DNA from: Patiria pectinifera
Lineage: Eukaryota > Echinodermata > Asteroidea > Valvatida > Asterinidae
Assembly: GCA_029964075.1 (NCBI GenBank)
Contig: CM057150.1
Coordinates: 3,387,717 to 3,451,716, forward strand
Length of the DNA: 64,000 nt
Direction: 5' to 3'
Part shown: positions 56,701-64,000 of the stretch, one piece after another
Position numbering within the stretch: position 1 is the stretch's first letter
Layout: each line of letters opens with the position of its first letter
Position numbers and translations under genes: made by a program
Notes under the pieces: model-generated
Told to the model about the DNA's origin: nothing
Databases searched by the model: none
The model's input: the letters and a program-made list of their open reading frames with translations, nothing else

Positions 56701-59700
56701 ACAATTTTCTTCCACGCATCTACAGCGTGTGTCAATAAAAACGCAGGATTAGAAACAAAAATATTAAGAATATAAACCACCCCTATTCATCATAATGTTA
56801 ACCCTCTTTTCAAAGTACCTTTCCTTCTCTTCACTATGCTTTTTATCCCATCTCATTTGGACAATCCTGTCCAGAGATAGAGTGCATTGAAGAAGGGTTA
56901 TAAATTACACATGAAATTACACATGAAATCACACATACCTAATGAAAGGTTTGAATTCAGTACAGGTGAAAGTATTTGTGGATCACAAAGAAGGACATGT
57001 GTGGCAGGATTAGGCTTACATAATCCTTTAGTCCACAATCAATGTTATTAATCAATAATTCATGATGCTTTGAAACAATGATAGCCTAGTTATTAAATTT
57101 AAGTGATACTTATCATCAGTTGTTTCAAAGAAAGTTTTGTTCTGGTTTAATTGTCTTCAATGCATACCTGCATTGTACATAACTGGTCGTTAAGTTTAGG
57201 TCATTGAATCAGACCAACCCGCTTCAGAAGGGCTTCACAAAACTTGTCATAACTTTTGAATCAAAAGTCCCAATTCCACCAAACAAAAATCTTGTCAAAG
57301 ATGAAATTATGGACAATCAACTCCTTATCAAATTAGGCACACCAGTAGCATAATTTTCTCAGAAAAAAAATCGCTTTGAATCCTGCGTTTTTATTGACAC
57401 ACGCTGTACATGTTCACATGGACTCACTTTGGTCTGCGGAAACTAATTTACACAATAACTTCCCTATTCCTTGCTTTTCAGAGATTTCCTTGGTGGATTC
57501 AGGACTTTTAAGGTCACACAAGGGAGCCAGTGAATGGATACATTGTTCTCCAAAGAGGTCGAAAACATTTCAGACCACAAATGAAACCATAAAATAATAA
57601 TAATAATAATAACTGGATTTATAGAGCGCCAAATTGCCAAAGGATACAAGGCGCTGAAACAAAGAGAGAAGAACCACAGAAAGAACAACAGAAAAACAAC
57701 AAGGGTGTACGACCAGCTATGGTGTGGGGAAAAAAATGGGTTTTGAGAGCCTTCTTGAAGGTTGGCACGGTATCGGAGTTTCTGATAGGGATGGGTAGAC
57801 TATTCCACAATCGGGGAGCAGCAATAGAGAAGGCCCGATCACCTGCGAGTTTATTTGTTTTCTGGGCAACAAGAGATTTCCCATGAGAAGAGTGAAGGGA
57901 GTGAGACCCGGTTCGAATTGAGAGAAGAGAAGAGAGGTAATCAGGGGCAGAGGAGTTGAGAGATTTGTAAGTGTGGACCATAGTACGGAATTGAATGCGT
58001 TGTGCAACTGGAAGCCAGTGTATTAACTGGTTAAGAAGGGGAGATAATGGGCATCTGGAAAATGAGCCTAGCACACCTGTTTTGAAGCCGTTGAAGACGA
58101 GAAAGACCTTTCACACTATCATCTCACTCAGAATTCTACACAGGTCCGCTGTCAGCTTACCGGCCCAGGTCACATCGACCATGGGTAGGCAAAGCTTGCC
58201 ATGAACACTAATACAATGTGTCTGTTCACATATCAGCTGTAGATTAAATCCTACCCTGGTAGACTCCCTAAACCCTGTTCCCAACCATGGTTGGATTTTA
58301 CCCATGGATGTAGAGTGCCGGACCCATGTACCGGTAGAAGCCATGTTGGATTCTTGCTAGTGTGAACATGGGGAAAGGGTTCCAGAAATCTCTGGGTTGG
58401 ATCCGGGTCTAACAGGGAGATTACAGACAGTGTGAAAAAAAAACCTCACATGTTCTGCCGCTTAAAGAGAATGTACAACATTTGCTTTTGCTGCAATTTT
58501 CAGAAAATAAATGGATGGGAGGATTAGTATGTTATAGCAAATATTGTTCAACTGACTTTATTGCTTCACGTTTTGGGTTCGGAGATGCTGGAAAATCCAA
58601 GAAAACCAACCATGTTTTTGTAGTCTGGTTCCCTGACCCCACTTTAGATGAGACAGAGCAATTTATAGAGTTTGGGGAATTGTAAGGTCAGAGACACAGT
58701 CTAGAAGGCTTGCACCCCTTCACAGGTGTGTGATCAATTGCAAAGAAAATGCGGAGTAACTAAATATAAAAAATTAGGAGTACTTTTTGAAAAAAAAGGC
58801 AGTTTTGTCCAACGCTGGTCGGCTGACTAGCGCTGACCAGCATTGGCAAAATACAACTTTTCTTGAAAATGTCAGCACACCAGTTGCCACGATTTTACAG
58901 GACTCTTTAAGACTGTCATATTCCCTAACAATCCAGTGAGATATTTTGTGATAATTTGATCATTTGGTTTTTAGATGTTTGCAAATGTTGTGTCCTCCCT
59001 TTAAATACACAGGAATGAGATTGTCAATTAAAAAGTCTGAAAATTGATGAAAGGTCTGAAAGATGCATACATGTATCTTTGTTATACTATAGTAATGTCT
59101 TTCTCCTAGATTAAAACAAGTTTGTTTTAGACGAAAGTCTGAATAAAACGCATGCCTGTTTACACAAAAATGTTACTTTTAGCCGTCACTTGAGTAAAAG
59201 CAACATTTAAAGCCAATTATACAAATAATCTGAACACAAACCTCCAAGTTTTCTTTTAGTCACTCCATTGGATACACATACAGCCCACTGGAACATTGCG
59301 GACGATATCCTTTATGCCTTACAATTAGTCAATCGTTGAGGAAACAGTCAACACAGTCAATGGTTGTGTGTATGAACTAGTTTTTAATGTCTACTTGCGA
59401 TATCATTTTAGCTTTCTTATTGAGGGGAAAGAGGAAGTGTCATTTTATCATTTCAGGACATGGATGGGCGAAATGTCGGTGAATGCATAGCAATTATGCA
59501 GACAATGGTGATACAGTTGTGTACATGTGTATGAACTAATTTTAACGTCTCTACTTGTGATATCGTTTTCAGTGGTCTCAACATGGGGAAAAGGGAAGTG
59601 TTATTTTATCATGTCAGGACATTGATGGGCGAAATGTCAGTGACTGCATAGCGATTACAGAAAAAGATTGTTAAAAAAACGATTTCGACTACAGGAACAA

Positions 59701-62700
59701 AACAAAATTTAAAAAAGTTATCAAGCCAACATAAATTTATGATCGCAACTATTTTGAGGAAAGGAAGATTGCTAAACATCGTATCAAACATTGCTTTTAT
59801 GTGTACGTTAATACTACATGCATAATGAGTAAATTATAATAAGAGTTACATTTGGGGAAATACCTTAGGGAAACTTGTGCACAAAAAAAACCTACTTTTG
59901 ATGACCCATAAAACTAACCCTAACCTAAACTTATCCTATCTTCACTAAACTTTGTAAATTTGGGTTTTGCATCAACGAGAAATAGATTTAGCCTTTTTGC
60001 GACATTAAACTAATGCCTAGAACTTGAATAGCACTTGAAAGATTATGGAGACATTTGAATGGCTCCCTAATTGTCTCTCTAAAGTAATAATTTTTGATGA
60101 TAACATGTCTCCCTATTAAAGGGTGCATTTATAGAAAATGGTGGTTTTTACAGGCTAAACAGAGTTTTAGCAGCTTTTCAATTTTTATTTGTTCCAAATC
60201 TGGGATGATTTTGTCAAAACTGATTAGAATTTATGTTGCGTATTTATAAAGGAGTTTCAAAAGTTTCAAAAGTACGCATGATTTTAAGCCAATATGAAAC
60301 AGAACATCAATGGCTGTCCAAAGAAGAAGTACAAAAAAAAGAATACTGCTTTAAAAAAACATTTTATACGAGGGTGTGAAATTAATTTTAGGGGGTTGGT
60401 GTAAAGAATGGAATATTTAGTCTGAAACACTGTGATTGTACTTTTTGTTTATTTGTCTGAATGAAAGTGAAATAATAAAAAGTCCACACAGCACCAGACA
60501 GGAAACTAGCAGGAAAAACAACTCCAACGTCTGAGGATTTCCTGGCCAATTCTCAGACCTCGGGCATTACAAAACAGCATAACCAAAAACAAACAAACAA
60601 AAAATTGTAGATTTTCACCAAATATCATTTAAAGGCATACATGAATACATGTAAAATCATTTGCATTTATCCCAAAAGTGACCGGGCGAATTATAATAAA
60701 AAAGCTTATTTGGATTAAAGAACGTACGGGTACTAAACACCCCATGAAATGATTCCGTCTGGCTTGCTGTCATATAGAAAAATTCAAGAAAAGTATTGAA
60801 TAATCTATTGTATTGAATGTTTGTTGGAATTTAAGAGTTCTACAAGTATTAACTGACAAAATTGTGTTATGTGATCAAAAGGTTGTGCATGTTTTTTCAC
60901 TGTTTTCTTGAAAAGTGTAATATCCACTAAGCTGAAACTTCAACAGGCTAGGTTTTGAAGATTTGTCTTTCGATTTTGAGTGATATTTTTATTGGAAATG
61001 GAAGAAACACATGAAAAAAGCAAATGCCACAATATGCCTTTCATGTTGAAGTTGGTTTTATTTTTTATTACTTTTATTTATAATTCAGTCGTACGGTGGA
61101 TTTTTGGAACATAACTCAAGAGGCTTACCTGCTCTGTATTTACAACGAAAACTTTTTGATAGAGATAACACCAATATTTGTGCAATGACAATGAAGGCCT
61201 TTTCCAAAACAATGTGAGTACATGTAACTGTGAAGTTGCTTCAAAATGCAAAGACTTATTTTCCTACCTTGGTCTGAGTCGGACATCTGGGGCACGCTGC
61301 CCACGTGCAGCCTGGGACTGCTGGTGATGGACCGATCACTGGACCGTGTGATGCTGCTAGGGGTGGGGCTGGGTGAGGGTGCTACCATGGAGGGGAGGGG
61401 GCTGGCTCTGGAGGCTGGACGCTCGCTGTCAGAGCTGTGGAACAACACGAAACTGTGAAATATACTGCAAAGCCAGTAACCTCTTGGGAGATATTTGTTC
61501 CCATGGCTTTCCCACAATTTCTCCCTTAAACGTATATAGGATCATTTGCATTTTTTCCCAAAAGTAACCACCCAAGTTACGGTACTATAAAAAAGCTTAC
61601 TTGGATTAAAGATTGTACTGGTACTAAACACCCTGTTCTTCTCTTGATTTTGAGTGGTGTTTGGAAACAAACAAAATGCATGAAAAGCAAATGATCCCAT
61701 ATGCTTGTAACGCATATGTGATTTTTTTCTTGGAATTTTTTAATGACTTCCATTTCATCCTGCAAAATTCATTTTGACCAGAAACGGGATCTTCTAATTT
61801 TTGCTTTACTCGTCAAGTTCAACCATAATGGACTCTTCCTGCCTGCCAATCAAACAGTAGACCAATTGAATCACGGCCTTTAAGTCAGGTGACCACTATA
61901 CATGTAGCACTGTCGCTTAACCAAATTTGGTCAAGATGGGTGGGGCTTATGGCAATATCTGGAACGGCGGCGTTTTACCTAGAAGGGTGTCTAATACAGG
62001 CCGGGTAGGACATTCGGGACACCAAATTTTGCAATGCAAATGTAAGTCAAAGCCATGAAAATTAAGCAACTTGAAAACCCTCTTTTCTCAGGTCTCGGCA
62101 ACTTTGGACACCCATTTCTTCAAGTGCTGGCTACAGCCGTGTGAATCGGTCCATTGACTTTCCCACAATCATTCCCCAAGTCTTTCCAGGTTTTTCCTTA
62201 AGACTTCCACACAATTCCGGTTTGTCCATGTTTAGGAGACGCCCATACCTTGAGCTAGCCATTAACCTCTGCTGTATCTGGTCCTTAGTGGCCGGGGAGG
62301 TGGAGTTGCGACTACGGAGGCCCATTCCTCTGATTAAAACATAAACAAACACAAACAAAGGCATGCAAAACAAAAAATTCAAGAAATACTCAAACAAAAA
62401 AAACAAAATAAAACAGAAAAATCAAAATAAAAGAAAGCAAAAGCACATTGATGCAACATTCAAACACTGGTATCTTCAGGCATGCAGAATCAAAGATTTG
62501 TTATAAAAAGTTTAATGTACACATTTTGACTCCAATGTGATGTTAATAAACTTGTGTGCCTGAGAAAGCCACAGGACGCTGTGATAAAATAAATACTGGT
62601 ATATATATGGCCAATTCCACGCAAAAGTGGACAAGGCTGAAAAGTGGCAAACTTATGAAATCTTCAGAACTACAAGCATCAAATGTGGTCACAACCTCAA

Positions 62701-63743
62701 ATGTGGTATCAAATTAAAGGGTCACAAGATCTTTCATTTGATTGGTGTTTCAAAGAGATAGAATATGGTTAAGTTAACTTTCTTGGCCAACAAACTTTTG
62801 CTAAAATTATAGATGTTAGGTAGTGATTTTGGAAACTTGTTTTTATATGCAAAACGACTATCTTAGTGTGCTATTTAGTTTTTAAGGCAGCGAGAAAAAT
62901 TAACATTTTATGCCAACAATTTTTGATTTCGTTTGATTTTTAATTTTTTATACAATGTATGTTTTAATTTGTACCAAAGATGGCAAGACAAGCTGTTAAG
63001 CCAGTAACCAGCATTTTTCTTTGTAGCATCTTTACCTGATATGGTCTCCCCGTTTTTGTTTTCATTTTGTACAACCTTTTTCTTCTGTAATTTTCCTCAT
63101 AAAAACCAGTTGAAACAGAAGCTCTGTGGTCTTCAAAACTTTCATTTTCCCTTTTATAAGTCTAGTGTGGAAAAGTAATCCTGCGATAAATACCTGAGAT
63201 GCTTTACTAAAAATCAACTGTTAACCCATTAGCACCTTATATTACATTATATACTTTTTGATACAATTTATAAATCACAGAGTGCTGAGGCAGTTTGGGG
63301 CGGCATTAGGAGTAACAGTCAGGGGGGGGGGGTAGGGCAGTGCAGGGAAGAATGGGTTCAAAGTGTAAAAGCTTTGACAAAGAAAACAGTCATCCAACAA
63401 CTGAACAAAAAATAATCATACATGTAGAACAAAAAATCAAAGTGAGGAAGTTTTGAATCTGGCAAATTTAGATTTGCTGTTCCTCTGACCCCTCACCTTT
63501 GTTCTCTGTATCGCCGTAGCGACGACCCGGCCCCAGCCGCCTCCTTCCGGACGTCGTGGATGGCAGCCGCGGCATTGGCTGCCATGGCAACAAAGGAGGC
63601 CTGGCGCTGGGCTTTGCGCCCGGTGGGTGTTGCGGAGGCGCTGGACGATGATTGGGGCGTTTGCTTGACGCTGCTTGGCTTGTAGTGGGCCGCGAGAGCT
63701 AAGATTAGTCTCATAATGGCCTTCAGATTGCCGTCGACGATGT
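41654..63743 (-). CDS. DIXDC1: Dixin (DIX domain-containing protein 1), 3' portion, 16 exons in window
   Basis: Minus-strand exons 63743-63497, 62329-62249, 61434-61268, 56192-56053, 55231-55139, 54344-54240, 51561-51457, 49128-48982, 48376-48269, 46929-46837, 46746-46645, 46349-46281, 44412-44335, 43713-43596, 42508-42400 and 41728-41654 give about 612 codons. The first holds the end of a calponin-homology domain ([20 protein letters not shown]), then come Ser-rich linkers, a long coiled coil and a complete DIX domain. Dixin is a cytoplasmic scaffold that joins Dishevelled and Axin by DIX-DIX contacts and promotes Wnt/beta-catenin signalling; the CH and linker region bind actin in vertebrates. 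All phases agree except between 46281 and 44412, so one small exon (length 1 mod 3) is probably missed there. The 5' exons lie past the right edge. Confidence 0.93.
42186..42332. mobile_element. CAGGCATGCAAC MITE, copy 1
   Basis: ~147 bp with ends CAGACATGCAAC and GTTGCATGCCTG and ATCTTT directly repeated on both sides (a 6-bp target duplication). It lies in the last Dixin introns. Non-coding, with GAGGAAATTC-type and GAGGAAATTAG-type inner repeats. Confidence 0.85.
42400..42508 (-). CDS. DIXDC1: Dixin exon: central DIX domain
   Basis: Acceptor gatattccacag, donor GTAAGT. Reads [20 protein letters not shown], then [16 protein letters not shown], the helix and core strands of the domain. Confidence 0.95.
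43001..43164. mobile_element. 164-bp palindromic element
   Basis: Two ~75-bp arms are near-perfect inverses: TAAAACTAGCCTCCC and its mirror, GGACCATTCTATTTTCCC and its mirror. They are separated by about 13 bases at 43079-43091. It would fold into a long hairpin if transcribed with the Dixin intron. Confidence 0.9.
43525..43568. repeat. short tandem duplication
   Basis: The ~22-base unit AGCTCACACTTTTCCCCATC occurs twice in succession, just before the DIX exon donor region. Confidence 0.85.
43596..43713 (-). CDS. DIXDC1: Dixin exon: first part of DIX domain
   Basis: Acceptor acccccacctccag, donor GTAGGT. A Ser-rich lead is followed by [20 protein letters not shown], the first DIX strands. 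It leaves in phase 2, matching the next exon. Confidence 0.93.
44335..44412 (-). CDS. DIXDC1: Dixin exon: Ser/His-rich linker before DIX
   Basis: Acceptor gagctccacag, donor GTAAGT. Read in the phase demanded by the next exon it gives [20 protein letters not shown]. The phase continuing from 46281 would also be open but makes less sense. The reading depends on an unseen small exon upstream. Confidence 0.65.
44660..45277. mobile_element. foldback element with ACTCCAGGAAAAGGT ends
   Basis: ACTCCAGGAAAAGGT, then a TATAAGTCG stretch, at the left is mirrored at the right end (CGACTTATATCACC to CCTGGAGT). It is 618 bp in a Dixin intron. No coding capacity or clear target duplication was seen. Confidence 0.8.
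45788..45830. repeat. short hairpin
   Basis: TTTCCAACGGTGC and its inverse GCACCGTTGGAAA surround a short loop in a Dixin intron, with roughly 13-bp arms. Confidence 0.7.
46281..46349 (-). CDS. DIXDC1: Dixin exon: short helical segment
   Basis: Acceptor tatttcttttcag, perfect donor GTAAGT, 23 codons in phase 0. Reads [16 protein letters not shown] then IHKDSDT. Its phase does not fit the next exon found (44335-44412). Confidence 0.8.
46645..46746 (-). CDS. DIXDC1: Dixin exon: end of coiled coil
   Basis: Acceptor cgatttcgcag, donor GTTAGC, 34 codons. Reads [20 protein letters not shown], ending HHSLDSLEQ. Confidence 0.9.
46837..46929 (-). CDS. DIXDC1: Dixin exon: helical segment
   Basis: Acceptor tttttttccag, donor GTAGGG, 31 codons. 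Reads [20 protein letters not shown], ending VLPFKE. Confidence 0.9.
47024..47406 (-). mobile_element. tRNA-derived SINE with LINE-type tail
   Basis: Reading leftward from 47406: A box TGGCCTCGTGG (47399-47389), B box GGTTCGAGTCC (47342-47332), a TGCTCTTGGGCAAGGCGC body and the GGCCCAATGAACAGGGG block. It ends with GAGCGCTTTATAAATGCCC and a TTA-rich microsatellite tail at 47024-47046. The last ~60 bases resemble the 3' end of the LINE at 57592-58110. The same SINE family occurs at 3800-6060 and 21250-21580. Confidence 0.85.
47529..48055. mobile_element. MITE with AGGC(C)AAAA and GTCTCTG termini
   Basis: Left TTAGGCCAAAA and GTCAGTCTCTGGTCAG; the right end is inverse-like (CTGATCAGAGACC, T run, GCCTTAG). 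It resembles 40008-40398 but is longer and diverged. It sits in the intron between two coiled-coil exons. Confidence 0.65.
48102..48245. mobile_element. CAGGCATGCAAC MITE, copy 2
   Basis: Perfect 12-bp inverted ends CAGGCATGCAAC/GTTGCATGCCTG with AACTCT repeated exactly on both flanks. 144 bp, non-coding; same family as 42186-42332 and 53796-53938. Confidence 0.9.
48269..48376 (-). CDS. DIXDC1: Dixin exon: coiled coil
   Basis: Acceptor ttgttgagtag, donor GTGGGT, 36 codons. Reads [20 protein letters not shown], ending [12 protein letters not shown]. Confidence 0.9.
48982..49128 (-). CDS. DIXDC1: Dixin exon: coiled coil
   Basis: Acceptor gcatcgtacag, donor GTCAGT, 49 codons. Reads [20 protein letters not shown], then a Gln/Leu-rich helix ending LQELNSFK. 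Confidence 0.92.
49455..50045. mobile_element. foldback element related to 38920-39362
   Basis: GACCTGTCACCACATAATAAG at the left and an inverse-like GCTCAATTTGAGATAACAGG at the right define the element. The interior has GCAGTCTATATTTCC and AAATCTCAATCC blocks shared with 38920-39362. Non-coding. Confidence 0.6.
50228..51385. mobile_element. palindromic mariner-like MITE, interrupted
   Basis: The outer ends CAGGACGAGTAAAAAAAATG and the inverse of CATTT..CTTTGAGCCACCCCG fit a mariner-type TACAGGGTGGCTCAAA end, with TA at 50226-50227 and 51386-51387. The left arm (to about 50490) pairs with the right arm once the insertion at 50616-51273 is removed. A long minus-strand open frame across it is not a gene. 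Confidence 0.8.
50616..51273. mobile_element. element nested in the right arm of the palindrome
   Basis: Ends CCCCTTTACACAGGGCTGC and its inverse GCAGCCCTGTGTAAGGGG are flanked by ACTAAG on both sides (50610-50615 and 51274-51279). Removing it restores the host arm. 658 bp, with GC-rich CTCAAAGGAGGCG-type repeats, no recognised transposase. Confidence 0.85.
51457..51561 (-). CDS. DIXDC1: Dixin exon: coiled coil
   Basis: Acceptor cccctaacag, donor GTAAAC, 35 codons. Reads [20 protein letters not shown] with Leu heptads. Confidence 0.9.
52021..52484. mobile_element. foldback element flanked by TTAA
   Basis: Arms of ~200 bp, 52021-52240 and 52263-52484, are inverses (TTTCCGTCATTTTTCGGG, GCCTAAGGTGTGAT, GCAAACAAAACACAGTAAA-type). 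TTAA lies immediately outside both ends (52017-52020 and 52485-52488). TTAA suggests a piggyBac-like or Kolobok transposase acting in trans. Confidence 0.85.
53022..53459. mobile_element. foldback element with CTGATGGAGGAAGC ends
   Basis: Arms of about 180-200 bp pair around a centre near 53240: ACATATTCCTTG, ATTATG-ATACGCTGGG and CAGTACGAAC blocks are mirrored. A central GC-rich loop has CGCGCGCATGCATGC. Open frames on both strands are by-products of the palindrome. Confidence 0.88.
53796..53938. mobile_element. CAGGCATGCAAC MITE, copy 3
   Basis: Perfect 12-bp ends, 143 bp, with flanking TGGTGC and TGGTAC (6 bp, one difference). Same family as 42186-42332 and 48102-48245. Confidence 0.87.
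54240..54344 (-). CDS. DIXDC1: Dixin exon: coiled coil
   Basis: Acceptor atctcctgcag, donor GTGAGA, 35 codons. Reads [20 protein letters not shown] and continues with heptad spacing. Confidence 0.9.
54515..54965. mobile_element. rearranged tRNA-like/X-Y elements
   Basis: At least two pieces of the 24.0/28.9-kb family: an inverted tRNA-like core (about 54590-54680), then direct X and Y blocks and a second core reduced to AAGCTCGGTTCGAGTCCCACC. CACTGAGTATACAG-type X palindromes occur near 54725 and 54935. Degenerate. Confidence 0.6.
55139..55231 (-). CDS. DIXDC1: Dixin exon: acidic segment
   Basis: Acceptor tctgttgtag, donor GTGAGC, 31 codons in phase 0. Reads [20 protein letters not shown], an acidic break inside the coiled-coil region. 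Confidence 0.85.
56053..56192 (-). CDS. DIXDC1: Dixin exon: start of coiled coil
   Basis: Acceptor cttctcaacag, donor GTATGA. An Arg/Ser stretch ([15 protein letters not shown]) leads into heptads, [20 protein letters not shown]. Leaves in phase 0. Confidence 0.9.
56723..57406. mobile_element. mariner-like MITE, 684 bp
   Basis: Inverted ends of ~28 bp (CAGCGTGTGTCAATAAAAA, then CGCAGGATT) and TA on both sides (56721-56722 and 57407-57408). No transposase remains. Lies in the Dixin intron upstream of the coiled-coil start exon. Confidence 0.88.
57592..58110 (-). pseudogene. 5'-truncated LINE (L2/CR1-like), reverse transcriptase C-terminus
   Basis: On the minus strand about 58060-57720 encodes [46 protein letters not shown] and [10 protein letters not shown]. 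These are the hallmark end of L2/CR1-type reverse transcriptase ORFs. The rest of the ORF is missing upstream. The 3' end is TTGGCGCTCTATAAATCCAG and a TTA microsatellite (57592-57611). Typical of incomplete reverse transcription. Not a host gene. Confidence 0.9.
61268..61434 (-). CDS. DIXDC1: Dixin exon: Ser/Pro-rich linker
   Basis: Acceptor ttgttccacag, donor GTAGGA. Reads [20 protein letters not shown] then a Ser-rich tract and [13 protein letters not shown]. It is low complexity and probably disordered, with many SP and RxxS phosphorylation-type sites. Confidence 0.88.
62249..62329 (-). CDS. DIXDC1: Dixin exon: basic/Ser linker
   Basis: Acceptor ttttaatcag, donor GTATGG. Reads [20 protein letters not shown] then RLMASS. 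The phases fit both neighbours. Confidence 0.85.
62330..63496. other. Dixin intron
   Basis: AT-rich, with an A-rich run (62385-62440) and a poly-G run near 63322. No gene or element recognised. Confidence 0.6.
63497..63743 (-). CDS. DIXDC1: Dixin exon: end of CH domain and Ala/Ser linker
   Basis: Acceptor ctcaatag, donor GTGAGG. It reads [20 protein letters not shown], a hallmark of the last CH-domain helix, then a Ser-rich stretch and [19 protein letters not shown]. Enters in phase 1, leaves in phase 2. Confidence 0.92.
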
Positions 63744-64000
63744 CTATTGAGAAGTTTAAGATTATAAACAATAGTCATTATCATGTTGTGGCCATCTTCA
63801 TTTTTTCCCATTCAAATCAACGTAGCCAAAGCAAGGCTGGAAGAAAAATAGTCTGGTTCCTTTTTGCACAAAAATTATTATCATTCAGTACTGTTATTGG
63901 ATACAGGGGACATGACTGAAATGGTGGCAGCATGATAAAAGTCTATTATTGTAATATGAGACTTTGGGACCGTCCCTTTAGGACTTTAGACCAGTCAACT
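63744..64000. other. Dixin intron running off the window
   Basis: Upstream intron of the CH-domain exon. No coding sequence seen; the earlier CH exons and start codon must lie beyond 64000. Confidence 0.6.

Larger units (their letters stand above)
56193..61267. other. large Dixin intron (5.1 kb)
   Basis: It contains the mariner-type MITE (56723-57406) and the LINE fragment (57592-58110). 58111-61267 shows no recognisable exon or element beyond a pair of loosely related blocks at 59380-59500 and 59530-59640 (GGCGAAATGTC, CATTTTATCAT). Confidence 0.65.

Overview
The window is intron-rich, AT-rich animal nuclear DNA with very small exons, a tripartite-motif (TRIM) gene pair, a recognisable Dixin gene and dense DNA-transposon, SINE and LINE debris. 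Dixin with this exon structure implies a metazoan. The TRIM expansion and the repeat style suggest an invertebrate deuterostome, perhaps an echinoderm; this is inference and no species marker was seen.

Layout. (1) 0.2-3.3 kb: a composite of nested foldback repeats carrying many AAGATGGCGGC-like motifs. (2) Copy A of a segmental duplication, about 3.33-17.33 kb, with a minus-strand two-exon TRIM gene (12808 down to 9389). (3) A unique spacer, 17.33-20.41 kb, with the terminal coding exon of an unrecognised plus-strand gene (17358-17977) and small transposons. (4) Copy B of the duplication, about 20.41-38.49 kb, with the second TRIM gene (32602 down to 28147), which looks intact at 635 codons. 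Each copy has taken transposon insertions that the other lacks, so each shows the other's empty sites. Copy B has a 1.73-kb Tc1/IS630-type element with a broken transposase and a TA-flanked MITE. Copy A has a TTAA-flanked element and a nested insertion inside a SINE. (5) 41.65-63.74 kb: the 3' part of a Dixin (DIXDC1) gene on the minus strand. Sixteen exons were found, from the end of the calponin-homology domain through a Ser-rich linker and coiled coil to the complete C-terminal DIX domain. The 5' exons lie beyond the right edge. Its introns hold foldback MITEs, a truncated LINE, a tRNA-derived SINE and three copies of one ~145-bp MITE with 6-bp target duplications.

No bacterial-type operon, CRISPR array, rRNA or clearly functional tRNA was seen. 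The genes do not form one pathway. Dixin is a Wnt-pathway scaffold. The TRIM proteins are probable E3 ubiquitin ligases whose C-terminal propeller diverges faster than the N-terminal half. The main novelty is the duplication, which gives relative dates for many transposon insertions, together with several transposon families and the unrecognised terminal exon at 17.4-18.0 kb.
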